NCBI RefSeq assembly: GCF_024448335.1
Contig: NZ_JAMOHM010000014.1
Span: 42,820-106,819 of the forward strand
Reading direction: 5' to 3'
Length of the DNA stretch: 64,000 bases
DNA from: Stutzerimonas frequens
GTDB taxonomy: Bacteria; Pseudomonadota; Gammaproteobacteria; Pseudomonadales; Pseudomonadaceae
Shown: one piece after another, positions 1 to 10,496 of the stretch
Layout: each line of letters opens with the position of its first letter
Numbering within the stretch: position 1 is the stretch's first letter
Notes under the pieces: generated by a model
Databases searched by the model: none
Told to the model about the DNA's origin: nothing
What the model saw: the letters and a program-made list of their open reading frames with translations, nothing else
Program-made: the position numbers and the translations under genes

Positions 1-96
1 GGTCAGCTCGGCCGGCTCCGGCTCTTTGGTGTTGTTGCTGCTGCAACCGGTGGCCAGTACGGCCAGGGTCAGCAACGCGGCAGTTTTCCAACACAT
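1..96 (-). CDS. bamB: BamB outer-membrane assembly lipoprotein, N-terminal fragment
   Basis: Only the first 32 codons are inside the window; the gene runs off the left edge. The visible N-terminus is a lipoprotein signal: Met-Cys-Trp-Lys-Thr, a hydrophobic stretch, then a lipobox ending in Ala-Thr-Gly-Cys with Cys18, followed by Ser-Ser-Asn-Asn. It starts 3 nt after the yfgM stop codon, so the two are cotranscribed. BamB is the beta-propeller lipoprotein of the BAM complex, and the order hisS-yfgM-bamB is conserved in gammaproteobacteria. The identity therefore rests on the lipobox and on synteny, since no propeller sequence is visible. Confidence 0.8.
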   Translation of the reverse strand, partial: MCWKTAALLTLAVLATGCSSNNTKEPEPAELT

Positions 97-99
97 CGA

Positions 100-741
100 T
101 TACGCCTCCCCTCGGGCCAGATCATCCAGTTTCATTTGCAGGCCGCCGATGGCCGCATCCTGAGACAGCGACTCCTTGGCCTTGCTGTAAGCGGCATGCG
201 CCTCGTCATCGCGACCGAGTTGCACCAACAGGTCACCCTTGAGTTCCTCACGGCTGGCAGCGAAGGCTTTGTCAGCCTCACCGTCCAGCAGCTTTAGCGC
301 TTCATCCGCCTTGTCCTGCGCCGCCAGTACCCGCGCCAGGCGTTGACGGGCGAGCTCGTCCAGCGTCTTGTCGGCTGGCTTGTCGAGGATCGCACGCAGT
401 TCGCTTGCGGCCTCATCGAGACGACCGGCCTCGACCGCAACCTTGGCGATGAACAGGCTGCCGTACTGCGCATAATGCGTCCCGGCGAAATCCTTCTTGA
501 GCAGATTGCCCAGACGCGAAACTTCGGCGGCATCGACTTCACCCGACTCCAGCGCGGCAGTCAGCAGCTGCTGGTAGAGGACCGAGGCACTCTGCGCCTG
601 ATTGATCTGGTGCTTCTGCCAGAATTGCCAACCGAACACCAATACCAGGGCAATCACGGCGCCGAGCATCAACGGCTTGCCGTTGCGCTGCCACCACTCT
701 TTGATCTGCGCCAGTTGCTCTTCTTCAGTACCCGAGGTCAC
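100..741 (-). CDS. yfgM: YfgM-type ancillary SecYEG translocon subunit (TPR protein)
   Basis: 213 residues. One membrane segment lies at about residues 23-41 after a short acidic cytoplasmic N-terminus (T-E-E-E-Q-L-A-Q-I-K-E-W-W). The rest is an alpha-helical TPR-like domain (TPR_21 family) rich in Ala, Leu and Glu. YfgM is an inner-membrane protein that associates with the SecYEG translocon and periplasmic chaperones. The start is GTG at 741, preceded by a GGAG ribosome site about 8 nt upstream. It lies between hisS and bamB in one minus-strand operon, and both intergenic gaps are short. Family assignment is strong from sequence plus context; the molecular role is known only from the E. coli relative. 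Confidence 0.88.
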   Translation of the reverse strand: MTSGTEEEQLAQIKEWWQRNGKPLMLGAVIALVLVFGWQFWQKHQINQAQSASVLYQQLLTAALESGEVDAAEVSRLGNLLKKDFAGTHYAQYGSLFIAKVAVEAGRLDEAASELRAILDKPADKTLDELARQRLARVLAAQDKADEALKLLDGEADKAFAASREELKGDLLVQLGRDDEAHAAYSKAKESLSQDAAIGGLQMKLDDLARGEA

Positions 742-769
742 GCTGTCACTCCTTTTTATTCGCTAAGTC

Positions 770-2059
770 TCAGACCTGCTCGAGGCAGGCAGCCAGACGC
801 TCGGGCAGAGCATCCCAGGCAATGCTTTGTTGCTCGCTGTCGTCGCGCAGCGGCTTGCAACCTACCACGCGCCCGGCCAGTTCGTCGTCACCCAGAATCA
901 GCGCATAGCGCGCACCGCTCTTGTCGGCCTTCTTGAACTGGCTCTTGAAGCTACCGCCGCCGGCATTGACCAGCAGGCGCAGCCCCGGCAGCTCGTCGCG
1001 CAGGCGCTCGGCCAGGGCCAGTGCGGCCAGCTCTGCGGCCTCGCCGAATGCACAGATGTAGGCATGCGGCGTCGGGTTCAAAGCCTCCGGCACCAACTCG
1101 AGGGTCTCCAGCAGCAGCACCAGACGCTCGACGCCCATGGCGAAGCCGACACCCGGCGTCGGCTTGCCGCCGAACTGACTGACCAGGCCATCGTAACGCC
1201 CGCCTGCACAGACAGTGCCCTGCGCACCCAGCTTGTCGGTGACCCACTCGAAAACGGTGCGGCCGTAGTAGTCCAGGCCGCGAACCAGCTTGGGGTTGAT
1301 CTCGTAAGCGATGCCGACTGCATCGAGACGCGCTTTCAGGCCTTCGAAATGCACGCGCGACTCTTCGTCGAGGTAGTCATGCAACGTCGGCGCATAGGCC
1401 AGCAGCGCCTGAGTCTGGGCATTCTTGCTGTCGAGAATGCGCAAAGGATTGGTCGTCAGGCGACGCCGACTGTCCTCGTCGAGCTGGTCGAAACGCTGCT
1501 GCAGGTATACCACTAGGGCATCGCGATAACGCGCACGTGCTTCACTGGAACCCAGGCTGTTGAGCTGCAGCGTCACTGCATCAGCGAGGCCGAGCTGCTT
1601 CCACAGGCGCGCGGTCAGTACGATCAGCTCGGCATCGATATCGGGTCCCGGCTGGTTGAACACTTCCACACCAATCTGGTGGAACTGCCGGTAGCGACCC
1701 TTCTGCGGTTTCTCGTAGCGGAACATCGGCCCGGTGTACCAGAGCTTTTGCACTTGCCCGCCACCAGCCATGCCATGCTCGAGCACGGCGCGCACGCAGC
1801 CGGCGGTGCCCTCGGGACGCAGGGTCAGGGACTCTTCGTTGCGATCGAGGAAGGTATACATTTCCTTGTCGACCACATCGGTGCCTTCGCCGATGCCGCG
1901 GGCGAACAGGTCGGTGAACTCCAGGATCGGCAGACGGATCTCGCTGTAGCCGTAGCTGTCCAGCAGCTGCGCGAAGGTGCCTTCGAGGTAGCGCCAGATC
2001 GGTGTCTGCGCAGGCAGGATGTCATTCATGCCACGAATGGCTTGCAGGGACTTGCTCAA
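770..2059 (-). CDS. hisS: Histidyl-tRNA synthetase
   Basis: 429 residues, the normal length. It charges tRNA-His with histidine in the cytosol. The class II catalytic core is visible: LRPEGT at 80-85, motif 2 around residues 111-132 with [16 protein letters not shown], the histidine-specific VRGLDYY at 259-265, GGRYDGLV at 286-293 and the motif 3 region [11 protein letters not shown] at 303-313. The C-terminal anticodon-binding domain follows from about residue 328. The start is TTG at 2059 (Leu-coding, read as Met-Ser-Lys-Ser), with AGGAA about 6-8 nt upstream; no in-frame ATG fits the family N-terminus better. It sits 16 nt after ispG in the same operon. Confidence 0.97.
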   Translation of the reverse strand: MSKSLQAIRGMNDILPAQTPIWRYLEGTFAQLLDSYGYSEIRLPILEFTDLFARGIGEGTDVVDKEMYTFLDRNEESLTLRPEGTAGCVRAVLEHGMAGGGQVQKLWYTGPMFRYEKPQKGRYRQFHQIGVEVFNQPGPDIDAELIVLTARLWKQLGLADAVTLQLNSLGSSEARARYRDALVVYLQQRFDQLDEDSRRRLTTNPLRILDSKNAQTQALLAYAPTLHDYLDEESRVHFEGLKARLDAVGIAYEINPKLVRGLDYYGRTVFEWVTDKLGAQGTVCAGGRYDGLVSQFGGKPTPGVGFAMGVERLVLLLETLELVPEALNPTPHAYICAFGEAAELAALALAERLRDELPGLRLLVNAGGGSFKSQFKKADKSGARYALILGDDELAGRVVGCKPLRDDSEQQSIAWDALPERLAACLEQV

Positions 2060-2075
2060 TGGGATTCCTTAAAGA

Positions 2076-3188
2076 TCAGCTGCGCGCGATAACCGCCGCG
2101 TCGGACGCAAGCTTCTCAGCGGCCTTGCGCCGGATAAGCTGCTCCAGCTCATCGACGAGGTTTTCGTTGTTCAGTTTCTGCGCCGGCTTGCCATCGATGT
2201 AGACCAGGTTGTTCGGGCTGCCACCGGTCAGGCCGACATGGGCTTCCTTGGCCTCGCCCGGCCCGTTCACCACGCAGCCGATCACCGCGACGTCCATCGG
2301 CACCAGCAGGTCCTCGACGCGGTTTTCCAGCTCATTCATGGTCTTGACCACATCGAAGTTCTGCCGCGAACAGCTCGGGCAGGCGATGAAGTTGATGCCG
2401 CGCGAGCGCAGACGCAGGGACTTGAGGATATCGAAACCGACCTTGATCTCCTCGACGGGGTCGGCCGCCAGCGACACGCGAATGGTGTCGCCAATACCTT
2501 CGGCGAGCAGCATGCCCAGGCCCACCGCGGATTTCACCGTACCGGAGCGCAACCCACCCGCCTCGGTGATGCCCAGGTGCAGCGGCTGCTCGATCTGCCC
2601 GGCCAGCAGCCGATAGGCTTCCACCGCCATGAATACATCGGAGGCCTTGACGCTGACCTTGAAGTCCTGAAAGTCCAGACGGTCGAGATGATCCACATGA
2701 CGCAGCGCAGATTCCACCAGCGCCTGCGGTGTCGGCTCGCCGTACTTCTTCTGCAGATCCTTCTCCAGCGAACCGGCGTTGACGCCGATACGGATCGGGA
2801 TGCCTTTGTCACGTGCAGCATCGACCACGGCACGGACACGATCTTCGCGGCCGATATTGCCTGGATTGATACGCAGGCAATCGACGCCGAGTTCGGCCAC
2901 GCGCAGGGCGATCTGATAGTCGAAGTGAATGTCGGCAACCAGCGGTAGCGTCACACGCTGCTTGATCCGCCCAAAGGCTTCTGCGGCTTCCATAGACGGC
3001 ACCGAGACCCTGACGATATCGGCACCGGCATTGGCCAGGCGCTGGATTTGCCCGACCGTTGCGTCGACATCACAGGTTTCGGTGTTGGTCATGCTCTGTA
3101 CGGAAATCGGCGCATCGCCACCGACCGCAACGCCACCCACCCAGATCTTGCGGGATTGGCGACGCTTGATAGGAGATTCGGAATGCAT
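2076..3188 (-). CDS. ispG: 4-hydroxy-3-methylbut-2-en-1-yl diphosphate synthase (IspG/GcpE)
   Basis: 370 residues. It catalyses the penultimate MEP-pathway step, converting MEcPP to HMBPP with a [4Fe-4S] cluster. The cluster ligands are all present: Cys270 and Cys273 (ACPSCSR), Cys305 ([10 protein letters not shown]) and Glu312. The N-terminal TIM-barrel begins [10 protein letters not shown], as in other pseudomonads. I chose ATG at 3188 over an upstream in-frame GTG at 3194, which overlaps the rodZ stop and would only add Val/Met-Ile. It is cotranscribed with rodZ upstream and hisS downstream. Confidence 0.97.
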   Translation of the reverse strand: MHSESPIKRRQSRKIWVGGVAVGGDAPISVQSMTNTETCDVDATVGQIQRLANAGADIVRVSVPSMEAAEAFGRIKQRVTLPLVADIHFDYQIALRVAELGVDCLRINPGNIGREDRVRAVVDAARDKGIPIRIGVNAGSLEKDLQKKYGEPTPQALVESALRHVDHLDRLDFQDFKVSVKASDVFMAVEAYRLLAGQIEQPLHLGITEAGGLRSGTVKSAVGLGMLLAEGIGDTIRVSLAADPVEEIKVGFDILKSLRLRSRGINFIACPSCSRQNFDVVKTMNELENRVEDLLVPMDVAVIGCVVNGPGEAKEAHVGLTGGSPNNLVYIDGKPAQKLNNENLVDELEQLIRRKAAEKLASDAAVIARS

Positions 3189-3190
3189 GA

Positions 3191-4210
3191 TCACTGTCCG
3201 AGCTTGAGGCGCGCTGTCTCGCCGCGCATATGAGAGGCGAGGCTCACGGCCTCACCGTTGTAACTGAGCTGAGCACCACGGGCATATCCCAGATGCACAT
3301 CCAGCGGCGCCTTGCCGCTAACCGTCCGGCTGGTTCCGGCCTTGGCCAGCGCGCTGTAGAGCACACGTCCTTCCGCGTCCGCTACCCGCGTCCAGCAGTC
3401 AGCAGTGAAACGCAGTTCGAGAACCGCCTCACCGGGTGCCGTCGCGCTGGCGCTTTCCGAGGTCTCCACTGGCACGGTTGCATTGCCGGAAGGCAGCTCG
3501 ACCGGTGTAGATTCTGCCGGCGAGGACGCGACGCCGGACTCAGACTCGGTCAAGGGAAGCGATTGAGCCGCCTCTACACCCACCTCGCCGGATTCGGCAT
3601 CGGTCGAGGCCTGCGAGCTCTCGACAGGCGTCGACATTTCACCAGGCGACAAGGCTGATCCTTGTTCCGTCGGCTCCGCCAGCTCGACCGCAGCATCCTC
3701 ATCCGCCCGATCGAGAAGATGGATTTCGGTCGTCCCGTCCGCACCCTCCACTTCGATCCGCTCCAGGGCGGAAACTGGCGGAGTCAGGGCCTCACGGGTT
3801 GAGCGCTCCTGCCACCAATACCAGGCTGCCGCAGCAAGAACGAGGAGCAGCACGAAGCCGAACAGGCGCATGAAGCTACGCGACAGCCGGCCCGGCTCCT
3901 CGATACGGCCGAGGCTGTTGACGTTACTGCCAGAAGCATTGGTACCCGTGTGCAGATCGAACTCCTGCACAAGACGGGTCTGATCAAGCCCGAGCAACTT
4001 GGCATAAGCCCGCACATAACCACGGGCAAAGGTGTGTCCCGGCAACTGGCTGAAGTCGCCGGCTTCGATACGGGCCAGCGCCCGCTCGGTGAGATTCAAT
4101 TGCTGCGCTACCGCCGCGAGGGTCCAGCCCTTTTCTTCACGCGCAGATCGCAGCGTCTCGCCCGGGTTGTTGCCCATTGGTACAGCGGATTCTTGGTGCG
4201 GCGCGGTCAT
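3191..4210 (-). CDS. rodZ: RodZ-type cytoskeletal/cell-shape protein
   Basis: 339 residues. An N-terminal Xre-type helix-turn-helix spans about 16-82 ([20 protein letters not shown]). A single membrane segment lies at about 113-134. A long Ser/Glu/Thr/Pro-rich linker covers about 140-250, and a C-terminal beta-rich DUF4115 domain covers about 255-339. RodZ links MreB filaments to the elongation machinery. The start ATG at 4210 overlaps the pilF stop as ATGA, implying translational coupling; an internal ATG at residue 12 is a possible alternative. The linker is acidic and low in complexity, which is usual for this family but highly variable between species. Confidence 0.92.
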   Translation of the reverse strand: MTAPHQESAVPMGNNPGETLRSAREEKGWTLAAVAQQLNLTERALARIEAGDFSQLPGHTFARGYVRAYAKLLGLDQTRLVQEFDLHTGTNASGSNVNSLGRIEEPGRLSRSFMRLFGFVLLLVLAAAAWYWWQERSTREALTPPVSALERIEVEGADGTTEIHLLDRADEDAAVELAEPTEQGSALSPGEMSTPVESSQASTDAESGEVGVEAAQSLPLTESESGVASSPAESTPVELPSGNATVPVETSESASATAPGEAVLELRFTADCWTRVADAEGRVLYSALAKAGTSRTVSGKAPLDVHLGYARGAQLSYNGEAVSLASHMRGETARLKLGQ

Positions 4211-4971
4211 CGTTGCTCCGAAAGATATTGCTTGTACTCATCCGTGCCGGGATACAACCTTCTCAACTGCAGTCCGAGGCTCGCAGCCGTGTCGCGGTCC
4301 TGATGGATGTTGGCCAGGCGAATGCCAAGCAACAGGCTACGCGCATTCTGCTCGGCCAACTGGCTGAAGCTGTCGTAATAACGTTTCGCAGGAACGTACT
4401 GCTTGTCCTCATAGGCCATGAGCGCGAGCTCAAGCAGGGCTCGCGGTTGCCGGCCGTCGAGACGCAGAGAGCGGGTGAAATATCGTTCGGCCTCGTCCCG
4501 CTGCCCCATCTGCAGCGCAGTCATACCGAGGTTCTGAAAGACCCGCGCACGCTCCGGATACAGGTTGTCCTCGGCGGCCTGGCTGAAACGCTCCATCGCT
4601 TCGGCATACCGTTTCTGCTCGAACAGAAAGCTGCCGTAGTTGTTGAGGATACGCGCGTCCTTGCGAGCGGAGAGCGCCTCGCGGTAGTGCTTGTCGGCCA
4701 GATCGTTCTCCATTTCGGTCTGGAACACCAGAGCCAGCGCGGCATGGGCGTCGGCGCTACGCGGGTCGATCTCGAGCGCCTTGCGTAAAGGGGTCTTGGC
4801 GCGGCCGGCAGCGCCTTGCTGCAGATAGCCGATACCCAACTGGATGTAGGCATCACGCGCCTCACGCCGTCCCTGGTCGGTCCTCAGCGGATCAACGGTG
4901 CCAGAAGACACACAACCGGCCAACAGGCCGGTCAGTAGAAGCAGCAGCGCAGCGCGCAGAGTCATCAGCAT
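4207..4971 (-). CDS. pilF: Type IV pilus biogenesis/stability lipoprotein PilF (PilW)
   Basis: 254 residues. A lipoprotein signal ends in the lipobox Leu-Leu-Ala-Gly-Cys (Cys20). It is followed by about six TPR motifs, for example AYIQLGIGYLQQGAAGRAKT and the repeats after it. PilF/PilW is the outer-membrane pilotin needed for PilQ secretin assembly, so its presence implies type IV pili encoded elsewhere in the genome. It starts with ATG at 4971 (a second ATG lies at 4965), 5 nt after the rlmN stop, and overlaps rodZ by 4 nt. Position between rlmN and rodZ is the standard pseudomonad arrangement. Confidence 0.93.
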   Translation of the reverse strand: MLMTLRAALLLLLTGLLAGCVSSGTVDPLRTDQGRREARDAYIQLGIGYLQQGAAGRAKTPLRKALEIDPRSADAHAALALVFQTEMENDLADKHYREALSARKDARILNNYGSFLFEQKRYAEAMERFSQAAEDNLYPERARVFQNLGMTALQMGQRDEAERYFTRSLRLDGRQPRALLELALMAYEDKQYVPAKRYYDSFSQLAEQNARSLLLGIRLANIHQDRDTAASLGLQLRRLYPGTDEYKQYLSEQR

Positions 4972-4976
4972 CCCCC

Positions 4977-6125
4977 TCAGGATCGGTTCGAAGCCATGTG
5001 CGCCGCACCCGGCTCGCTCTGCAGCTCGCGCACAGCGATGTAACGCTCGCTTCGACGCGTCCGGTCCAGAACCTGGCCGACCAGCTGACCGCAGGCCGCG
5101 TCGATGTCTTCGCCGCGGGTGGTACGCACCGTCACATTGTGCCCGCCTTTGTGCAGGATGTCCTGAAAACGGCGGATGGCATTGTTGCTCGGCCGCTCAT
5201 ATCCGGAATGAGGGAACGGATTGAATGGAATCAGATTGATCTTGCACGGGATACCCGCCAGCAAGGCGATCATCTGCTCGGCGTGCTCGGGCTGATCGTT
5301 GACACCTTTGAGCAAGGTGTACTCAACGGTCAGCACACGCTTCTCGCCAAGCCTCGAGACATAACGCTTGCACGCCTCGAGCAGGACATCCAGCGGATAC
5401 TTCTTGTTGATCGGCACCAGCTGATCACGCAGCGCATCGTTCGGAGCATGCAGCGACAGCGCCAGCGATACATCGATGACCTTCGCCAGCTCATCGATCA
5501 TCGGCACGACGCCGGAGGTCGATAGAGTCACCTTGCGCTTGGATATGCCGTAGCCGAGATCATCCATCATGATCTGCATAGCGGCGACGACATTGTCGAA
5601 ATTCAGCAACGGCTCGCCCATCCCCATCATCACCACATTGGTGATGGCGCGATCGATCTTCGCCGGGACGGTGCCGAATGATTTGTTGGCAATCCAGACC
5701 TGACCGATCACCTCGGCCGCCGTGAGATTGCTGTTGAAACCTTGCTTGCCGGTGGAACAGAAGCTGCAATCCAGCGCGCAGCCGGCCTGGGAGGAAACGC
5801 ACAGCGTGCCGCGGCCACCTTGCGGGATGTAAACCGTTTCCACACAGCTGCCCGAAGCGACACGTACGACCCATTTACGGGTACCGTCGCTGGAGATGTC
5901 TTCGCTGACGATCTCCGGGCCGCGAATCTCGGCACAGGCCTTGAGCTTTTCGCGCAGGGCCTTGCCGAGATTGCTCATGGCATCGAAATCATCGACGCCA
6001 AAGTGGTGAATCCATTTCATCACCTGACCGGCGCGAAAACGCTTCTCTCCGATGGACTCGAAGAAGCTTTCCAGTTGCGACTGGGTCAGACCCAGCAGAT
6101 TCACCTTACCGGTCGTGGCAATCAT
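4977..6125 (-). CDS. rlmN: Dual-specificity 23S rRNA/tRNA adenine-C2 methyltransferase RlmN
   Basis: 382 residues. This radical SAM enzyme methylates A2503 of 23S rRNA and A37 of some tRNAs. The radical SAM cluster motif is CALDCSFC (Cys116, Cys120, Cys123). The second mechanistic cysteine is in AACGQL near residue 345. [10 protein letters not shown] motif follows the cluster. ATG at 6125 gives [13 protein letters not shown], matching relatives; an in-frame GTG at 6134 would add three residues. It is 19 nt downstream of ndk and immediately upstream of pilF. Confidence 0.97.
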
Positions 6126-6144
6126 TGGATTCACCTTCGCTCAC

Positions 6145-6576
6145 TCAGCGAATGCGTGCGCACACTTCGGTGGCAGCGAAGAAGTAGGCGATTTCGCGGG
6201 CGGCCGAGGCTTCCGAATCGGAACCGTGAACGGCGTTCTCGTCGATGGAGACAGCGAAGTCAGCGCGGATGGTACCCGGAGCAGCTTCCTTCGGGTTGGT
6301 AGCGCCCATCAGCTCACGGTTCTTGGCAATGGCGTTCTCGCCTTCGAGCACCTGAACGATGACCGGACCGGAAGTCATGAAGGCAACCAGATCCTTGAAG
6401 AAGCCACGCTCGCTGTGCTCGGCGTAGAAACCAGCGGCTTCGCGCTCGGACAGCTGAACCATCTTGGAAGCGACGACGCGCAGGCCGGCCTTCTCGAAAC
6501 GGGTGGTGATTTCGCCGATCACGTTCTTGGCGACAGCGTCAGGCTTGATGATGGAGAAGGTGCGTTGCAGGGCCAT
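6145..6576 (-). CDS. ndk: Nucleoside diphosphate kinase
   Basis: 143 residues, the canonical length. It transfers the gamma phosphate between nucleoside tri- and diphosphates through a phosphohistidine. The active-site His117 sits in NAVHGSDS, and the N-terminus [18 protein letters not shown] is the family signature. ATG at 6576 is chosen over an upstream in-frame start because GGAGTC lies 5-10 nt before it. A sigma70-like promoter with a perfect TATAAT lies about 50 nt upstream. It is the first gene of the ndk-rlmN-pilF group. Confidence 0.98.
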
Positions 6577-6623
6577 GTAGGACTCCAAAACTGATGGGTT
6601 AAAGCGAACGAGTAAACCCGCGG

Positions 6624-6652
6624 ATTATACGCGGGTCGCTGGCAAAACATAA
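6624..6652 (-). promoter_or_regulatory. Predicted sigma70 promoter for ndk
   Basis: On the minus strand TTATGT (6652-6647) is followed after 17 nt by TATAAT (6629-6624), placing transcription start about 40 nt before the ndk ATG. The -10 box lies in the loop of a 7-bp hairpin whose arms are 6616-6622 and 6630-6636. That hairpin may also act as a weak end for the isc operon. The -35 box is weak, so this is a plausible prediction only. Confidence 0.5.
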
Positions 6653-6741
6653 GGGTAGAGGGCAGTACCTGGACGAGCCGACCGGCCGCCGAACGGCTGC
6701 ATCGGCCGCATTCCAGGCAGGAGCGAAAAAAACGCGACGAC

Positions 6742-6942
6742 CTACTCGGCCTCTTCAATCCAGGCAGACTGGATCGCTTCGAGCACCTTCTCGCCGCCTC
6801 GCCCTGGCTCGTCGGTAAAGTTCGGCAGCTCCATCACCCAGCGATGCAGATCGACAAAATTCACGAAGCGCGGGTCGACATCGGTCTTGCTCTCGGCCAG
6901 CTCGATGGCGATCTCTTGTACATCCGTCCACTTCAGTTGCAT
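6742..6942 (-). CDS. iscX: IscX (YfhJ) iron-sulfur assembly adaptor
   Basis: 66 residues. This small acidic protein binds IscS and Fe2+ and modulates cysteine desulfurase activity. The sequence MQLKWTDVQEIAIELAE, the DPRFVNF motif and the Asp/Glu-rich C-terminus are typical. ATG at 6942 is preferred to the upstream GTG at 6957, which would overlap the fdx stop and add five residues not seen in the family. It is the last gene of the isc operon, 11 nt after fdx. Confidence 0.95.
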   Translation of the reverse strand: MQLKWTDVQEIAIELAESKTDVDPRFVNFVDLHRWVMELPNFTDEPGRGGEKVLEAIQSAWIEEAE

Positions 6943-6953
6943 GGTCCGCTTCC

Positions 6954-7292
6954 TCAATGCCCTTCCGACACCTGATTGATCGTGTACTTGGGTATTTCCA
7001 CGACCAAGTCGGTATCCGCCACAACCGCCTGACAGGAGAGCCGCGAATTCGGCTCCAGCCCCCAGGCCTTGTCGAGCATGTCATCTTCGAGTTCGTCTGA
7101 CGCCTCGAGCGACTGGAAACCCTCGCGGATCACCACATGACAGGTCGTGCACGCGCAGGACTTCTCGCAGGCATGCTCGATATCGATGCCATTACGCAGC
7201 GCGGCGTCCAGCACAGTCTCGCCAGCCTGAGCCTCGATGACAGCCCCTTCGGGGCAATGGTCAACGTTAGGCAGGAAAATGATTTGCGGCAT
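6954..7292 (-). CDS. fdx: [2Fe-2S] ferredoxin of the ISC system
   Basis: 112 residues. This adrenodoxin-type ferredoxin supplies electrons for cluster assembly on IscU. Ligand cysteines are Cys42, Cys48, Cys51 (ACEKSCACTTC) and Cys87 (RLSCQAV). An additional Cys46, as in E. coli Fdx, lies next to the cluster loop. It lies between hscA and iscX with short gaps, in the expected operon order. Confidence 0.97.
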   Translation of the reverse strand: MPQIIFLPNVDHCPEGAVIEAQAGETVLDAALRNGIDIEHACEKSCACTTCHVVIREGFQSLEASDELEDDMLDKAWGLEPNSRLSCQAVVADTDLVVEIPKYTINQVSEGH

Positions 7293-7297
7293 TCGGG

Positions 7298-9160
7298 TTA
7301 ATCCTCGATATCGTTGAGCCGCCGTCCGGCCAGCGCGGCCTTGACGGTGGAGTCCAGACGACGCGCAGCAAAGGCGTCGGTGATCTGGCTCAGGCGTTTG
7401 GTCTGGCGCTCGATGGCGGACACGTCTTGGCTGTCGAGCAGCGTGCGCAACTCTTCCATCTGCGCTTCGATGGCAGCGCGCTCCTCAGCAGCAAGCAGGC
7501 GCTCGCCATCGGCTTCCAATGCTGCCTCGACGGCCTCCAGCAGACGCTGAGCCTCAACCAGCTGCTCACGCAAGGCGCGCGCATGACGATCGTCGTCCGC
7601 CTTGCGGAACGAATCCTCCAACATTCGGGCTATTTCGCCATCGGTCAGCCCATAAGACGGCTTGACCTGAATGTTGGCCTCGACCCCTGATGCGAGCTCT
7701 CGAGCAGAAACACTGAGCAGGCCGTCGGCGTCGACCTGGAATGTCACGCGAATCTTGGCAGCACCGGCAACCATCGGCGGAATGCCGCGCAGCTCGAACC
7801 GCGCCAACGACCGGCAGTCAGCGATCAGCTCGCGCTCGCCCTGCAGCACGTGAATCATCATGGCCGTCTGGCCATCTTTGTAGGTGGTGAAGTCCTGAGC
7901 GCGAGCCACCGGTATCGTGGTGTTGCGCGGAATGATCTTCTCCATCAGTCCGCCCATGGTTTCCAGCCCCAACGACAGCGGGATCACATCGAGCAGCAGC
8001 AACTCTTCGCCATCACGATTGTTGCCAGCCAGCGTTTCGGCCTGGATCGCGGCGCCGATCGCCACGACTTCATCAGGATCGATATCGGTCAGCGGCTCAC
8101 GACCGAACAGCTGCCCGACCGCGGAGCGCACCCTGGGCACCCGCGTCGAGCCGCCCACCATGACCACCGCGGTGATTTCTTCAAGCTCCACGCCGGAATC
8201 ACGCACGGCGCGCCGGCAGGCCTTCAGGCTACGCGCAACCAAGGGCTCGATCAGGGAATCGAAAGTTTCCCGGCGCAGCTCGCCCGACCAACCAGCGTAA
8301 TTGATCGTGACCGCGTCAGCCGAACTGAGGCGTTCCTTCGCATCACAGGCGAGCTTCAGCAACTCGCGCTGGCTACCCGGAGTCAGGTCGCCGGAGACAC
8401 CAGCCTGCACGACGATCCAGTCAGCCACGGCATGATCGAAGTCATCACCACCCAGCGCGGTATCGCCGCCGGTCGCCAATACTTCGAACACCCCCTTGGT
8501 CAACCTCAGAATCGAGATGTCGAACGTGCCACCGCCCAGATCGTAGATCGCGACGACGCCCTCTGCTTGCCGATCTAGGCCATAGGCCACAGCCGCAGCG
8601 GTCGGCTCGTTGAGCAGCCGCAGCACGTTGAGCCCGGCAATACGTGCGGCATCCTTGGTTGCCTGGCGCTGAGCATCGTCGAAATATGCCGGCACGGTGA
8701 TTACTGCACCGACAAGCTCGCCCCCCAGACTGGCCTCTGCCCGCTGACGCAACGTTCGAAGTATCTCAGCGGACACCTCAACCGGACTCCTGGCCCCCTG
8801 CACCGTCTCGATGAAAGGCATTTGCGATTCGCCTTCGCGGAAACGATAGGGCAACTGCTCCCCCAGCTGCTTGACGTCGGCCAACCCACGCCCCATCAGG
8901 CGCTTGATCGAACTGATGGTATTGAAGGGATCGCTCGCGGCGGCAAGCTTGGCTTGCGCACCCACCTCAACATAATCAGGGTGATAACGCACGACAGAAG
9001 GCAGAATCACCTGTCCTTCGGCGTCGGGCAGCGGCGCGGTGATACCACTGCGCAGCGCAGCCACGAGGGAATTGGTGGTGCCCAGGTCTATTCCTACAGC
9101 CAGGCGGCGTTGATGAGGCTGTGGGCTCTGTCCTGGCTCGGCAATCTGAAGTAAGGCCAT
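7298..9160 (-). CDS. hscA: Fe-S assembly Hsp70 chaperone HscA
   Basis: 620 residues. This specialised Hsp70 ATPase releases clusters from IscU together with HscB. The nucleotide-binding domain has GIDLGTTNS at 23-31 and [15 protein letters not shown] around residue 203. The substrate-binding domain follows from about residue 390, with [13 protein letters not shown] at its start. It recognises the LPPVK motif that is intact in the IscU encoded in the same operon. Start ATG at 9160 lies 41 nt after hscB. Confidence 0.97.
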   Translation of the reverse strand: MALLQIAEPGQSPQPHQRRLAVGIDLGTTNSLVAALRSGITAPLPDAEGQVILPSVVRYHPDYVEVGAQAKLAAASDPFNTISSIKRLMGRGLADVKQLGEQLPYRFREGESQMPFIETVQGARSPVEVSAEILRTLRQRAEASLGGELVGAVITVPAYFDDAQRQATKDAARIAGLNVLRLLNEPTAAAVAYGLDRQAEGVVAIYDLGGGTFDISILRLTKGVFEVLATGGDTALGGDDFDHAVADWIVVQAGVSGDLTPGSQRELLKLACDAKERLSSADAVTINYAGWSGELRRETFDSLIEPLVARSLKACRRAVRDSGVELEEITAVVMVGGSTRVPRVRSAVGQLFGREPLTDIDPDEVVAIGAAIQAETLAGNNRDGEELLLLDVIPLSLGLETMGGLMEKIIPRNTTIPVARAQDFTTYKDGQTAMMIHVLQGERELIADCRSLARFELRGIPPMVAGAAKIRVTFQVDADGLLSVSARELASGVEANIQVKPSYGLTDGEIARMLEDSFRKADDDRHARALREQLVEAQRLLEAVEAALEADGERLLAAEERAAIEAQMEELRTLLDSQDVSAIERQTKRLSQITDAFAARRLDSTVKAALAGRRLNDIED

Positions 9161-9201
9161 GTCTGTCTGATATCGGGCGCAGCGTCTGGCACTGCGCGGG
9201 G

Positions 9202-9723
9202 TTAATCGTCGAGGCGCTCTTCGAGTTGGCGCACTTCCTGGGTCAGCTTGTCGAGAAACTGCATTCGCCGCACCAGCCGTTCGGCATCGGCGCGACGCGC
9301 CGGAAGTTGCCAGACCTGCGCAAAGTCGTCGTTCAGCTTTTGCTGGGCCTGCTTGAGCCGCGACTTGAAGGCAGCGACGCCGTCCAAATCCGCCTGTTCA
9401 TGGAGCTCTTCGAGCTCCTCGCGCCAATGCATCTGCTGCATCAGGAAATCAGGATCCTGAACCGTGGCCTCCAGCGGCACGTCATGCCCTTCGAGGGCTA
9501 GCAGATAGCGCGCCCGCCGACTCGGAATCCGCAGCGTCTGGTATGCCTCATTGAGATTGGCAGACCGCTCGAGCGCTTGACGCTGCTCGCTCTCGCTGGC
9601 ATCCGCAAAACGGTCGGGATGAGTCTGACGAGCGAGCTCGCGGTAACGATCGGCTAGTCGCTCAAGATCCAGATCGAAATCCGGCTTCAGCTCGAACAAT
9701 GCGAAATGACAAGGAGTACCCAC
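9202..9723 (-). CDS. hscB: Fe-S assembly J-domain co-chaperone HscB
   Basis: 173 residues from a GTG start at 9723, read as [12 protein letters not shown], with GAGGA about 6 nt upstream. A longer in-frame reading to 9813 would add 30 low-complexity residues inside iscA, so I reject it. The J-domain carries the diagnostic His35-Pro36-Asp37 (QTHPDRF), which stimulates HscA ATPase. The C-terminal three-helix bundle that binds IscU covers about 85-173. It lies 7 nt after iscA. Confidence 0.95.
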   Translation of the reverse strand: MGTPCHFALFELKPDFDLDLERLADRYRELARQTHPDRFADASESEQRQALERSANLNEAYQTLRIPSRRARYLLALEGHDVPLEATVQDPDFLMQQMHWREELEELHEQADLDGVAAFKSRLKQAQQKLNDDFAQVWQLPARRADAERLVRRMQFLDKLTQEVRQLEERLDD

Positions 9724-9730
9724 AGCGTCC

Positions 9731-10054
9731 TCAGATGTTGAAGCTCTCGCCGCAGCCGCACTCGCCACGAACGTTCGGGTTGTTGAACTTGAAGCCCTCG
9801 TTAAGGCCTTCACGAACGAAATCGAGTTCGGTTCCGTCGAGATAGACGAGACTCTTGGGGTCGATGATCACCTTGACCCCGTGGCTTTCGAACACCGAGT
9901 CCTCGGCGGCGGTCTCGTCGACAAACTCCAGCACGTAAGCCAGACCAGAGCAGCCGGTGGTGCGAACTCCCAGCCTCACGCCCACGCCTTTGCCGCGCCC
10001 CTCAAGGGAGCGGCGGACATGCTGCGCGGCAGCGGGCGTCATGGTGATAGCCAT
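9731..10054 (-). CDS. iscA: A-type iron-sulfur carrier IscA
   Basis: 107 residues. This A-type carrier receives iron or [2Fe-2S] units and delivers clusters to target proteins. The three conserved cysteines are Cys35 (TTGCSGLAY), Cys99 and Cys101 (GECGCGESF). It lies between iscU and hscB in the isc operon, with an 11-nt gap to iscU. Confidence 0.97.
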   Translation of the reverse strand: MAITMTPAAAQHVRRSLEGRGKGVGVRLGVRTTGCSGLAYVLEFVDETAAEDSVFESHGVKVIIDPKSLVYLDGTELDFVREGLNEGFKFNNPNVRGECGCGESFNI

Positions 10055-10065
10055 CGCAACGCTCC

Positions 10066-10452
10066 TTAAAGCAGACCTTTCTTTTCACGGTAGTCACGCA
10101 CTGCCGCCTTGATCGCGTCTTCGGCGAGTACCGAGCAGTGAATCTTGACCGGCGGCAGCGCCAGCTCTTCGGCCAGCTGCGTGTTCTTGATGGTCTCCGC
10201 TTCTTCCAGGGTTTTGCCCTTCATCCACTCGGTAGCAAGCGAGCTGGAGGCGATGGCGGAGCCGCAACCATAGGTCTTGAACTTGGCATCTTCAATGACA
10301 CCCTGCTCGTTGACCTTGATCTGCAAACGCATCACGTCGCCACATGCCGGCGCGCCTACCATGCCGGTACCGATGCTCGGGTCTTCAGCGTCGAACTTGC
10401 CGACGTTGCGCGGGTTTTCGTAGTGGTCGATGACCTTGTCACTGTATGCCAT
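10066..10452 (-). CDS. iscU: Iron-sulfur cluster scaffold IscU
   Basis: 128 residues. This is the scaffold on which [2Fe-2S] and [4Fe-4S] clusters are built. Ligands Cys37 (GAPACGD), Cys63 (YGCGSA) and Cys106 (KIHCSVLA) are present. The HscA-recognition motif LPPVK is at 99-103. It is downstream of iscS, which supplies sulfur, and upstream of iscA. Confidence 0.98.
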   Translation of the reverse strand: MAYSDKVIDHYENPRNVGKFDAEDPSIGTGMVGAPACGDVMRLQIKVNEQGVIEDAKFKTYGCGSAIASSSLATEWMKGKTLEEAETIKNTQLAEELALPPVKIHCSVLAEDAIKAAVRDYREKKGLL

Positions 10453-10496
10453 GGTGAAATCCTCTCTATATCAGGCGATGCGGCGTTAGACGCCAG

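Noticed and set aside
827..1516. A 229-codon plus-strand frame inside hisS
   Set aside because: Antisense to catalytic motifs of hisS; no start signal.
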